Shown here: piece after piece, positions 34,115 through 45,162 of the stretch | Position numbering within the stretch: the first letter of the stretch is position 1 | How the letters are laid out: every line of letters starts with the position of its first letter | Source of the DNA: Isoetes taiwanensis | Lineage: Eukaryota > Streptophyta > Lycopodiopsida > Isoetales > Isoetaceae | Direction of reading: 5' to 3' | NCBI GenBank assembly: GCA_021234155.1 | Contig: JAJEKV010000157.1 | Location: 800,694-864,693 of the forward strand | Length of the DNA: 64,000 bases | Position numbers and translations under genes: made by a program | Notes under the pieces: generated by a model | Databases searched by the model: none | Told to the model about the DNA's origin: nothing | What the model saw: the letters and a program-made list of their open reading frames with translations, nothing else

Positions 34115-35757
34115 TCAAAATTTTAGTGTAGTGGGTGGAACCCCATCCAAAAGATCTGTAAACTGCCTGGTAGGTTTGTTAACAGATTTGTCCAGATTAC
34201 TGTTATGAGCCATGCTTGTATCAGTAATACCAGATGTGCCAGATGCAGCGGAATGGCTTGTACCCCCAGTTTTTCTATATTTGGGTGGCATTACCACCTC
34301 AAATTCCTCTTCAATTTTCTGTCTCCTTTTGGGATATTTTGAGTAAGATTCCCTGTTCTCCTCCTTACCCAAGGAATCCATAAGGAATTTCCTAGGCTTG
34401 ATTGTTTTTTCCAAAATACCAGCAGTATTAGTATTCCCAAATTCACTCTTAAGATCTGCAGATATATTTTCAGCAAACCTAGATGTCATCTTGATCATAA
34501 TCTCTCGTAGCTTTAGGTATCCAATGAAAGCTACAGCCCCTGCTCTCATCCCTTTTGAGTTCATCAGCTTGTGAAACATGCAGAACCTATAAGTGCAAGA
34601 CTTATTAGGCCATAAAATATCCGTATTGTTCATTAGGAACCAGACAACATGGTCATACCATGTGATATGATCTTTACAAGCATTTGGATCATTTTTACCT
34701 GCTCTTTCACATCCGCATTTTAAGAAAGGACAAAAAGTTCTCCAAATTTTTCGAAGATAGAGATCATTTCTTTGTTCATTGGATTTTGCCATATGGCCTT
34801 TTTGTCCCACAAAGATCCCTGTATTCCTGTCACATTTCTTTCCAAAAAGTTGTGTTGTAAAATGTACATCCAAATCAATCCTTTCAATTCTCTTTGTAAA
34901 GCTATCAGCATCCCTTAACGTTTGCTCCACTTCTGCATCAGTAATGTTGCACAGCATTCTAAGAGTTTTGACACTAACCGGGGCAAGAACACCAAGATTA
35001 TGTGTATCCCAAAAAGCTTGGTCACATTTTACTCCTTGTAATTCAGCTAGTCTGGCTGAGAGAATAGGAAAATGGTAGTAGTTATAAAGGGTTAACTTTT
35101 TCAGCTCATAACATTCCAGCTCATTATGTATAACTTGAGCATCAGCTTCCAGCTCATTAACGGGGTCGACTTCAAACATTTCCAACTGTTCTTTTTCCGA
35201 CAATTTGCTGATGTCAAAAAGGCAATTAGTGGTAGCAACATGTTCAACCACTTTTTTCTTTTTTGGTTGAGCTTTCACATGCTTCTTAATAGGAGGATAA
35301 GTGGGTGTAATACCATTTGCTATCCGGGATGCTGTGACCACACCTTTTAGAAAGGTAATCAGATCTAGAACTTCACTGTTTTCAGCATTAAAATGTGATA
35401 TAGGTAAAATTTCGTACACCCCATCAATCACTTTCATACATTGGACTAAATTGTCCTCCAATTTATTTACTTTGGAGACTAAATCAAGCATATTGTTCAT
35501 CCCTAAGAAAGTCACCATAGACGTACCATTTTCCTCAGGGAAAGCTTCCTTCTTCATAATATACTTGTGCACATTGGGATTAATAATACATCCAAGAAGC
35601 AATTGCAATGACTTTGTTAGGTGGCCAAATCTTGGTATTAGCATACCCAATGCCATGAGCTCCTCATTCCACAAGGGGCACACCGGTGGTGTTCACTTTG
35701 CATAAATTCTTCATTGTGAATTTCAATGCCTTCATCCGTAGTATTTTTTGCAGCCTC
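34115..35757 (-). CDS. Penelope-like ORF1, exon 2 (copy A)
   Basis: About 540 codons from the acceptor TTTTAG/GAGGCTGC. No known domain was recognised. Visible features: a lysine cluster QPKKKKVVEH (about residue 145 of the exon) that could serve as a nuclear localisation signal; an acidic KEQLEMFEVDPVNELEAD segment; a cysteine/histidine cluster FCPFLKCGCERAGKNDPNAC followed by KDH (about 34,673-34,740), which could bind zinc; and a basic tail with PKRRQKIEE. The first 70 bases differ from copy B at GCAAAGTGAA (B has GCAGCAGAA), which breaks the frame near the start and looks like a consensus error. Its linkage to exon 1 rests on matching phase and identical order in two copies. Confidence 0.7.
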
Positions 35758-37020
35758 CTAAAATTTTAATAATAATTAGTACATTGAAGAAGTATAAACA
35801 AAGATCGATGTAAAGATAAAGGTACGGGTAAAGGTAAAGGTCCCCAAGGCCCACTCTGGGCTTAACCGAGTCCTGAAGTCATAGAATATATACAAATCCA
35901 ATCCATTCCCAGAATGAATTAGCTGATCTTGTAAATCCAAAGGAATTCCAAGATCTTATCAGTCCCAAAACAGGGGAGCCTTAGGGACCAGATAACAGCA
36001 AAACCAAACGTGTAAAGAGGATTAACCAAATAGGCACATAGTCCATATATGCAGTATACAGCCAATAAATGTGAACAGAATGAAACAAGGCTGCAATAGT
36101 GCAAACAAAAAATGCAAGAAACATTTAGATTGTTTTAGAGAGCACCGAATGCCAGACTTGGGCCTAGATGGCAGGAAACAGAAGCAGCCAGAGCAAATGA
36201 ATTAAAAATATTTTCCATGAAACCATCAAAGAATAGCATGCTAAACAAGCCGGTAGAGTTTATATGCTTAAGCCAGTTCTAAAACCAGTTTCAAAAGTGC
36301 ATAAATAAAGCCCTAAAAATGTAAGGGATAAATAAATCTCCGAACAAGGAATCCTACCTTTACAAATCAAAATGCAGGTACAAGACCATTAATCATGAAT
36401 TTTTAGAGAAAAACAAAAAGTGTATTTCATTTTTAGATGATCAAGTAATAAACATTTAGAATGATCAGTCAATTGATCTGTTAAGAAATCAGGTTATTAC
36501 ATAGAAGATAAAACAAAATAATGTAATAAAATATCCAAAAGGTCAATACACCATGCAGCAAATAGCCCAGTACTAAATAAAATCAGCAAGATATATTGTC
36601 ATAAAGCTTACTTTCAGATACACATGGAGAAATATCCAGTGGATATAGTTTTTTAATTCCCATAAACAAGAGAGATAAAGAATTCTTACCAGCACGAATA
36701 GAAGTTAAAAAAAACTCCAGAAATAAGTTCAGATAATGAAAATCATAAATTACAAGCAGAAGTAGATCTCCAACTTGTAGTATGTCCCTATCCATCCACA
36801 AATCATAAAGCATTTGGAGGAGTAAAATAGGTTACCTGCAGCAAACCACGCATCAATTAGCCATAGCCTGGGTAAAGATACAAGTTACCGACGGGTAAGC
36901 TATTATTTTTTACTAAACTCTTAAGCCCTTCACCAAATAAAATTCTTAAAGCAAAATATCGAAACAAATAGAAAGATGGATAAGTAAATCGAGGCTTCAA
37001 GGAGAAGCCATTCAATAAAC
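35758..37020 (-). other. Intron 1 of copy A
   Basis: Matches 28,782-30,042 in copy B. It contains the structured segment (36,816-36,936). Short open frames repeated here and in copies B and C (76, 61 and 60 codons) are identical by descent and not evidence of genes. Confidence 0.6.
36816..36936 (-). ncRNA. Conserved structured segment in intron 1 (copy A), locally altered
   Basis: The 3' half is identical to copy B. The 5' half differs in a cluster (36,884-36,925), including CCGTCGG where copy B has CTGTCAG. P2 would lose a pair. Since neighbouring DNA is identical to B and the changes sit at CTG/CAG and CG sites, a consensus artefact is likely. Confidence 0.5.
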
Positions 37021-37409
37021 TGGTTAGGGTTTGTAGGGACCATAATTTCGTCAACATCATCTTCACTAGTAGGGTTCATTTCCCCTGTTTCAGGAACCTC
37101 CACATCAGCAATGCTAGTAATCTCAGGGTATGGTGCTTCTTTTGTAGATCCTTCACCAGCAGTTGGGAAGAAATTCTTAACACCAATTTGTACAGTAGGA
37201 CTGGGATTCTTCTTAATAGCAGGAGCAATAGTTGGCCCAGCCAAATTGTATCTCACCACAACTCTTTCTAGAAACTGCTTGGAAGGCTGAGCAAGAGTTT
37301 CCCCTTCCATTCTGCACAATGGGGCAAGATCAATGCCTGCTTTCTTGATCAAATCCAGGAGCCTGGATCTAGTAAATCCCTTGTTGTGTGAGCCTTCCGG
37401 TTTGCCCAT
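37021..37409 (-). CDS. Penelope-like element ORF1, exon 1 (copy A)
   Basis: Same protein as copy B over its first 120 codons, with the PIP box QIGVKNFF at 37,167-37,190. Near the end, small indels (37,020-37,045) alter the last codons and the donor region. The start MGKPEG is at 37,409. See copy B for the domain description. Confidence 0.6.
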
Positions 37410-38575
37410 GCTGGGCGCCAAACATAAGCAAGCAGCACATGAGCTGGGAAATAGCAGATTGCAGCAGATCAGATGACAAAAGAGCGCAGCTCGAAGAGGG
37501 GATGTTTCGGATTTATATGGATATGGCACCACATAACCAGCTGGTTTAATCTAAAACCAGACATATTAAAAAAGAAAACAGTACGAAAGAACATTTACCT
37601 TATTTTTGTTTCCAGCTATACATGGCGAAATGGATATTTCAGTTAATCTTGGCCATGCCGATTTCATCCTGAGCGCCGTGATCAATCCGACGATCGCCCT
37701 GTTATTAGCTTCTAGGGCAAGCAACGCAAACCCTAAAGATAGGATAATATTATCCTGTTTTCTAATTTACCGTAATTTCCATATAGACTATGGTGCAAAC
37801 ATGCTAAGCCAATAAATATGCATGTATTATTGTAAATAAAAAAGGTCCCTAAGATGCCAAATACGTTCCATTAGTTAAGGCTATACCTTGAATGAACATT
37901 GATGCTCAACAAACATCAATCTTAGCAATTCTCGACAATCATAGTAATGCATACAAGCCCATGGTTAGATATTACTCACTGTCTCCTTATAGTAGGCTTC
38001 CTGTTAAAAAATGTTGGATAGACCCCTTAAAGGTGTTAGACAATATATTCACAAATCCTAACCGTGCAAGCCTATTATGTTCTCATGTAAGTATGTCAGA
38101 AAACAGATTAAATTAGTGATTTTCAGACATTTCTGATAAGGCGCCATATTGGCATGCCTAATCATAAAAAACCAAAAAAGACTTAGGCTAGTTATGCTTA
38201 ACATGAAGAATACGTAATTCCAAGCTGTATGAAGAGGATAAATCCATAAAAAGCGCAAATCCAAGACCTGGAAAACCTTAAGTTCACATGTGAGCAAAAA
38301 ATTAATTAGTACAACTGAGACAGTATAATCTGCCATCTCATGGGCCTGTTTGGTCATAACCTCCCACTAGTCCAACTCTTGGTTACCTAGAAGAATTCAT
38401 TTATACCAAGGAGTATAAAAATGTTATTGATACCCAGTTGCCAAATTACCCAAATAATTACTTTGCACTAGATCAACCATATCGGTACAAGCTTAAGCAG
38501 CTCGATACTGGTATTCCGAGCTACCATATCAAGACTATTGGATATATATATATTTATATAGATATATATCTACTC

Positions 38576-39805
38576 TATATATGTTCTTATGTTTGTCGCG
38601 CTTATCCGACCGTCCGTTCGAGATCCGACGGCTCACGTGGCTTTGGGACGTATCCTATGGCCCAGATGGCCTGGGAGTTTATATATAATTCCTACGGTCC
38701 AGGTTGATTTGATCCTGATCGTCGGTCTGAGATCCTACGGCTCACGTTGCTTTGGGACATATCCTACGGTGTACATGACTTTTGGGAATTATATGTAATA
38801 GATCCTATGGCTCATGTTGCGTGAGATCTCGACCCTTGATCGAGTCCAAGATCCTACGGCCCAAGTTGAATGCTCATCCCTTAGGAAAAGGCTTTTAGAA
38901 TTTTTATGTTGTGTGGGGGGATTCGAACCCTGGCCATTGACCCCCCAACCCTCCATTCTAACCACTAGACCAAGCATTAATTTCATGAATAATTTATGTT
39001 TCAAATATACTTAAGGGTAATGTTCCCATTAAGATAAAATAGACTATAATATTCTAGCTAGTTCAAGAAGGTTCTAGAATGTTCTGGAAGGCTCTAGAGT
39101 TCTAGAATCTTCTAGAAAGTTCTAGAACATAAGAGAATCTAGGGGGGATCTAAGAAAATTCTTCCAGAAAGTTCCAAATTGTTCTAATAAGTTTTAGAAT
39201 GTTCTAGAATGTAGGGGAATCTACGGGAATGTAAGGAAATCTAGGGAAATACTTCCAGAAAGTTCTAGAATATATTGAAAGTCTTAGAATGTTCCAGAAA
39301 GTCTTAAAATGTTCTAAAAAGTTATAGAATGTAAAGGAATCCAGAAGAATTTAATAGAATGTAAGAAAATCTTATAAAATGTAATAGAACCTAGGAAAAT
39401 ATTTACAAGCCTAAGGGAATATCTTAAAATCTGGGGGATCTAAAGGAATCTTCATAAAATCTAAGGGAATCTAAGAAAATGTTGATGAAATCTTAGAGTA
39501 TCTAAGGGAATCTTTATAGAATCTCTTTGAATCTCATGTAATGTAAGGGAACCTAGGGCAATATCATAAAATCTAAATGAATCTAAGGGGATCTTCATAG
39601 AATCTTGGAGAATCTAGGGAAATCTAATAGAATCTAGAGGAAATCTTATAAAATTTAGAGAAATGCTCACGAACCCTCTAAGAGAACCTTGGTAGAATCT
39701 TAGAGAATCTATCAAGAGATTCTTTTATAAGAACTTGCACGTAGGAACATGCTAAAACTCGAACATGCACCGTAGGACGCATTAAATTTCTTGTATATAT
39801 ATATA
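38576..39805 (+). mobile_element. GAATCT-repeat element, copy 3 (diverged)
   Basis: Starts in a TA-rich tract. The left part carries repeated GATCCTACGGCTCACGTTGC-type words at 38,620-38,850. It then holds a tRNA-like sequence, a GTTCTAGAATGTTCTAGAA array (39,060-39,350) and a GGGAATCTAAG array (39,400-39,700). It ends at TTCTTGTATATATATATA (39,790-39,806), as copies 1 and 2 do. It joins the 5' end of Penelope-like copy A at exactly the TA tract where copy B continues with ACAAGAAAAACC. Confidence 0.6.
38919..38972 (-). ncRNA. tRNA-like sequence (SINE head or pseudo-tRNA)
   Basis: On the minus strand an A box (TGGTCTAGTGG, 38,962-38,972) is followed at tRNA-like spacing by a B box (GGTTCGAATCC, 38,919-38,929) in a T-arm-like AGGGTTCGAATCCCC. 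The anticodon region does not form a proper stem. A functional tRNA is unlikely; a tRNA-derived Pol III promoter of a SINE is plausible. Confidence 0.5.
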
Positions 39806-40575
39806 TAAATATAATTTTTGGTGGAGTCGTAGTCTTTATTCAGGACTTTATCTTTGCATCTCTGATAAATTAATAGTGTTGGCCTATCTTTCCTTTTCAT
39901 AGCGTTGCTTGTATTGGTAATAGTTAGTTGCAGTTCACAATAGTGACATAAATCTCACTAAGCATATGCTTCACCTTTCTATAACTGTATAGCAGCATGG
40001 TTGGTGGTCAGACCCCTTAAACAAGGCATAATATATCTCTCGTGTATGGGTTGGACTTATATAGAAACCCAATTGGATAACAATGATTTGGTACAAAATA
40101 GCCCATACAGCATGGGTCCTGGTTGGACAACTACGTTGAATATATGGACGTGACTTGGAAGTGCAGCTTAGACATGAATATGGTATTTCTCCATGCACTA
40201 TTATTTGGACATAGATGTCTGACCCAATTTATTGAAAATACTTCTAACGCAGCGACATGATGATACTGCAATAAGTTTAAGGTCTGTACGAGCTTATAGA
40301 CGTCTCAGAGTTAAAAGTGTCGATGTATTGATGATGCTCCAGTAACCCTTTGTAGCTTTAATATTTTATGACCCGTCTCCCTTATATTTGGCTGACTATC
40401 GTTTTGGCATGAACATATGTCAAGAACAAACTTTTGTCCCAAAGCATTGGATGGGAACGTTTTATAAAGAAAGACTAGGCCTAGATCAAAACAATTTGAA
40501 CTGCTTAGCGTACACTATATTGGAGATTGAGTTTTTTCCAATTGAGGTCTAAGGTGTTAAGCTGGTCTTACATTT
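39806..40575. other. No recognisable gene
   Basis: Intergenic sequence with short frames only, for example 39,971-40,198 on the minus strand. No homology recognised. Confidence 0.35.
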
Positions 40576-40582
40576 ATGCACT

Positions 40583-41290
40583 TGGGAAAATTAATGGTGG
40601 CCCTGTTTTGACAGGCCTCTAAGTCACCCTATCTATGGATATTGTGAAAACTGAACATGAAGTGAATTGAGTTTTATGGCACCTTGAGTGATTTTAAAAT
40701 GGAATTATGAAAACAATGGTGCCATGGGCATGATTTATTGTTGATATTTGAAGGTTTACTTTGGCTTTGCATGGTATTTGTTGATATACGCCTGGAAAAA
40801 TTAATGGTGGCCCAATCTAAACAGGCCCCTAACTTATCCACTCTGGGGCATATAGTGTAAGCTGATGCATGAAGTGAAAACTGAGTATTGAGGCACCTTG
40901 GGAGATTTTAATATTGAATTGACAAAACAGTAGATCCATGGATATGATTAAATGTTGATATTCTCGACATGAAGTGTAAATTGACTATTATGGCACCTTC
41001 GGTGATTTTAAGATGGAATGGTGAAAACAATGGTGCCATGGGCATGATTTATTGTTGACATCGGAAGGTTTATTTTGGCTTTGCATGGTATTTGTTGATA
41101 TACACCTGGGAGAATTAATGGTGGCCCAATCTAAGCAGGTCCCTAACATACCCAGTCTGGGGCATATAGTGTAAACTGAAGCATGAAATGAAACCTGAGT
41201 TAGGCATCTTGGGAGATTTTAGTACTTAATTGACAAAATAATAGAGCCATGGGCATGATTAAATGTTGATATTTTAAGGTTTGTTCTTGG
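40583..41290. repeat. Tandem repeat, units of about 210-310 bp
   Basis: ATTAATGGTGGCCC occurs at about 40,588, 40,800 and 41,112. GGCACCTT followed by GATTTTAA recurs in between. AATGGTGCCATGGGCATGAT is present at about 40,714 and 41,030. The units are 80-90% alike with internal insertions. Confidence 0.75.
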
Positions 41291-41908
41291 ATTATGCAGC
41301 TTGTGAAATTACAATTGTCAAAGAGGGATCGAATATCTGCAACTCAAAATGAGACATCTGGCAGCATGCCAAAATGGCAAAAGCATGGTTTAAGTGTTAG
41401 TAAATATAATGCTCGAAGTTTTTTGCCGTTACCCTAGCCGTGGAAGGATTCCGGATTTACAATCAGATGCAGAGGAGGTTGAGCTAAACCTAAAGTGCGG
41501 CTCCTTTTGAAGCCCTAGCCTTAACTTTACTTCGAAGCTATAGCCATGTAGGCAGACGGTTTTGCCGGCTGGCAAAAAATGCAGAGATATCTTGTCTATT
41601 ACATGCAAACTGGAGATCTGTGACCTGAATTTCTTCTACCTCCACGAAAATGGTAAGGTAGAACATTTATGTAGATTCTTTCTTGAAATTTATCTGTAAA
41701 TAGATGATTAAGCTGGATTTCTTTATCTGGATTCCGGATTCCGGATTAGGGCTTTTTTTGGCACTGATTCTCTAACGCAAGTGTATTTGCTTCCCTTTAT
41801 GATGGCGAATCCTGTGATGATCCTTTAGGCTTTGGCCTGGCAGGGCGATTCTCTGAACAAAGGCCACTGGCCAGACTGCTAGAATTGCTTAGAAGAACTG
41901 GGTAGAAC

Positions 41909-42107
41909 ATGGCAGCCAGTGCTCAGTTAGAACGGCCGCCCAGCATGGAAAATTTCATGGTTGAATCAAGAGGTTCATGTCGTATTTGCAGCCTTGCACT
42001 AGTGCCCCCAGGGCAAATGGGTTTCCAGCAAAACACTCTGGAAACAAGGAGCTCTCCCAACAATGAGGAGCACAAAAGTTCAGACGGTTGACATTCGACC
42101 AAACCAG
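41909..42107 (+). pseudogene. Exon 1-like remnant of copy E
   Basis: A 60-codon frame starts MAASAQLERPPSMENFMVES and runs to a stop 16 bases before AACCAG/GTT. The VDIRPNQ ending, comparable with VLQPNQ in copy B, lies in another frame, so a frameshift separates them. It has no recognisable PIP box. Homology to exon 1 rests on position and on the shared end. Confidence 0.35.
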
Positions 42108-43130
42108 GTTCTATGCAAGTTGTAATTGTATTTATAATCTTCTTTATTCGTTGTTTGCATGTGTCTCCTTGCTAAATATACTGTTATAGTTCTCAAATGT
42201 TGAACAAAATTGTCTAGGATCTTTAGTCCAGCCTGTTCAGCATTGTTCAAAGTCTCTCTATGTTTTTCAATTATAAACACTTGCTAATGGCCTTTGATAT
42301 AATCTGTACCATTTTTGCTTATAAGCCTGTTGGTATCCAATTCAGTCGTTTGCAATTTTGCTTAGAAGCTTGTTGCTGTGCTATTCTAGGATCGTAGATC
42401 CTAGAAATATAGGCATCTTGTTGATCTGGATATATTTAAACTTTCTAATGTTAAATATTTGTTCAGCTCTGTTGCATTCTTGCTAAGACATACTATTGCT
42501 AAATTGAAAATGATAAAGCAGTCCGAGACTGAGGGAGCCCAGCTTGTAATTAATTGCATTCTGCCCCTGATATAAATTAGCTTATGGATCTGTTTCAATT
42601 TCCTAAGAATAGTTAGGTGTGGACAGCTGGCTTGATACATCATTTGCTAGTTGATCTCTTTTAATTCCTGCACATCACTTAGATTGAAATTTGCTTTTTA
42701 ATATGGTTGCAATAGATTGCTAATATCATAGTTGTCTACTTATTTTAGCTTCAAGATCCATTACTTCTGCTTAGATCTGAGTTCATTATTTGTTATTTAA
42801 ATCGTTGCCTCTTTAATATCTTCAGTTAATAGAGTGATACCGTATCCTGGCTTCACTTGTTACCATCATTTTACCAAATGATTCATGGATGGGCTCTAAA
42901 TCGGATGTGATCCTTAACCTGCAGTTTCAGAGTAATGGTTTCAGATGTAGCAAGATAGCTTAACCCTAGGGAATCACATATTTTCGGCCACATTTTAACA
43001 GATTTAGCTGATCCTTTGTTGACTGAATCTGCTATTGGTATAATCATGATAGTTCTTGTATGATTTTAATTTTGGATTTGGATAGAGGGCATGAATCTCA
43101 TTACTACAATATTGTTATGTGATTATGTTT

Positions 43131-43243
43131 GGGTAAAGGGCGATAAGCCAAGAATGTTTATAGCTTACCTGTGGCAGGTGTACAGTTACCCAGTAGGCTA
43201 ACGTGTGCTTTGCTGCTGCAGGTAACCAAACATTCTTCTCCCA
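43131..43243 (+). ncRNA. Conserved structured segment (copy E), compensatory stem
   Basis: P1 is AAGAATGTTT (43,150-43,159) pairing with AAACATTCTT (43,228-43,237): a different sequence from the P1 of copies B and D but again fully paired. The ATAGC/CC internal loop and P2 (TTACCTG 43,165-43,171; CAGGTAA 43,219-43,225) are unchanged. The inner TTACCCAG...GGCTAA is kept, and GCAG/CTGC replaces CAGC/GCUG next to P2. In the possible coding frame copy E has a stop, so structure is better preserved than coding potential. Confidence 0.6.
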
Positions 43244-43300
43244 TTACTTTGGTTTTGGAAGCTGCTGTCGGGATGCTATAAAGACTATTTGTTCTTCTGC

Positions 43301-43930
43301 AACCTTGAAACACTTGTAATTTTATCTTTTGCTTTTCTCATATGACATTCCAATCATGTATCAGGTACATTTGTCTCAAGTTTACTCTATTTGTAAAATG
43401 ATAAATTTTCCTTTGGATAATACGAATAATTTGTTCCTCTTTAATTCGGTCCTAATTATAGAAAGACTTGTATCTTTGATTATTCTGAAATTTCGTGGTC
43501 TCTTAATCCACCCCTTAAGTATTTACATGCTTGTTTGACCCTGCATCATAGCATTTGACATTGATGGATCCAAACATTTTTTCAGACCATTTTCTTCTTT
43601 TAAGATATGTTTGTCCACTGTATAATACATGATTTAAACATTAGAGTGCATGACATAAATATTTGGTCCTTGTCTTTTACAATTAATGGCATCCATTTTT
43701 TGCTCCCCTCTAACCCAATATTATGCAACTCAATAGGACCAGTTGAGATGTCTGTTCACTTTGTTAAGTCTTTCAGATCATTGAATGAGCATGTCTTGAG
43801 AAGATTGTTAAAGTTATTCAAGTAAAATATCTAAGTCTCTAAAGCCTCCCCTTTGGGGGTCAGATAAGTCCAATAATCTGGGATTATTTGGATGTCTTGG
43901 CTAGTTAGAAGGATTAGTCTAGGCCAGTCT
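43301..43930. other. No recognisable gene
   Basis: AT-rich sequence with short frames (43,329-43,538 and 43,607-43,825 plus). It ends in a short (AT)n tract at 43,930-43,945. Confidence 0.35.
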
Positions 43931-43969
43931 ATATATATATATATACATTTTTTCTGTTAAACATATTTT

Positions 43970-44185
43970 CTCGATTCGCGAGTCGAGAATGCCAGCTGAA
44001 ACATGGAAAATGCAGATCTGAGGGCCTTTTCTCGACTCAAGTCGAGAAAGGCAGCTCAAGAGTAAAACAAAAATACACTTTTTCCTGTTAAACATCCTTT
44101 CTCGACTTGCGAGTCCTCGAGAATGGCAGCTCTGAGTGAAAAACGCAGGTCTGAGGGACTTTCTCGACTCGCGAGTCGAGAAAAG
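43970..44185. repeat. Array of palindromes on CTCGACTCGCGAGTCGAG
   Basis: Four copies at 43,970, 44,031, 44,101 and 44,163, spaced 61, 70 and 62 bp. Copy 4 is a perfect 18-bp palindrome; the others carry one to three changes. A TTTTTCTGTTAAACAT-type word precedes alternate copies, so the true unit is a dimer of about 131 bp. Confidence 0.85.
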
Positions 44186-44480
44186 CAGCTCAAGAGTGAC
44201 AAATGCAGGTTTGAGATCTAAAAAATGCAGGTCTGAGAAGGTCCAAAATGAATAACTTTTACATATCATATCGTATACTTTTGTTCACATGTGATCCAAC
44301 ATGCAACAAGTATGGCAAACTTACTTATCTTCAAACTAATTGGACCTAATTCTCCTTAATCCTATCACAAGAAGGTCCCTAAAGTGAGAGATGCAGTATT
44401 GTGCCTAGTTAACTCAATGTTAACTTATAACTTTATGTCCAAAAGTATAGAAGAGGATTATATGCATCAAAGAATACTTG

Positions 44481-45143
44481 TGATACAAACCCGTAATCGC
44501 CAGAGAACTTCTGCAAAAATATCGTCAAGAAATACTACAGATAAATAGACTCAGTTCACGGATCCACCCATCAGGGTAAGCTCACCACGCAACGGGTTGT
44601 TTATGAACAAGAGATTACCAGAGAAAGACTAAAAAAGAATGGCTGAGGGTAAATCAATTTAAACACTAGAACTCCGTCTAGCAAACTCTCGAATTTAAAG
44701 AAAAGAATAGTTTGAAAGAAAGGTTGGAAGGGGAGAAGGATTCTTCACATAAATTGAGCAGATACAATCCTCTATCCCACTCTTCCCAAATAATTTAACA
44801 AGAAGGATTATCTTCGAAATTAATCACAGGCTTAGAATGATGCAGGATCAGAGTAGCCGATTCTAGAATTGCAAAAGCGGGGTGATAGCAGAAGGTACAC
44901 AAGTCACTGTAGCAAATGCTGATGTCGCTCAATCGTTATCTAAGGCTTGGTGTTGTTGTCCGCCTCCCTTCACGATTCGCTACCGCCTCTTTATAACAGT
45001 TAAAAGAAAAGGTAGTGGACTTTTAAAATAACCCTTGATAAGAATAGAAAAGCCTTGCTTTTTCATAAAGGCTTTGGAACCTTATTTAAGTCTTGGCCTT
45101 TTCTCTTTGACGTATGACCATAGGTAATATAAGGACCCCCTTT
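44481..45143 (-). repeat. 3' LTR
   Basis: Aligns with 49,288-49,988, about 85-90% by eye, sharing AGAAATACTACAGATAAA and TTTGACGTATGACCATAGGT. On the minus strand it ends in TTTGTATCA. Confidence 0.7.
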
Positions 45144-45162
45144 CTAATAACAACCATAGACT

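Larger units (their letters stand above)
31621..38575 (-). mobile_element. Penelope-like element, copy A: most complete unit
   Basis: The unit spans about 6.95 kb on the minus strand: 5' region (37,410-38,575), exon 1, hairpin segment, intron 1 (about 1.3 kb), exon 2, about 290 bp, and the reverse transcriptase. Introns are retained, which is known for Penelope-like elements. No GIY-YIG endonuclease domain is visible in any frame. The unit resembles endonuclease-lacking Penelope-like groups in that respect, but their assignment needs a tree. The 5' end runs into a TA-rich tract and the third GAATCT element. Confidence 0.75.
41440..43300 (+). mobile_element. Penelope-like element, copy E: distant, decayed 5' part
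   Basis: Recognised by three landmarks in the same order as copy D: a leader ending in a donor-like GAAAATGGTAAGG (about 41,646), an exon 1-like piece ending in CCAAACCAG/GTT (42,107), and the hairpin segment at 43,131-43,243. Here hairpin and exon are about 1 kb apart (about 90 bp in copies B and D). No exon 2 or reverse transcriptase is found; a (TA)n tract and palindromic array follow at 43,930. Confidence 0.5.
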
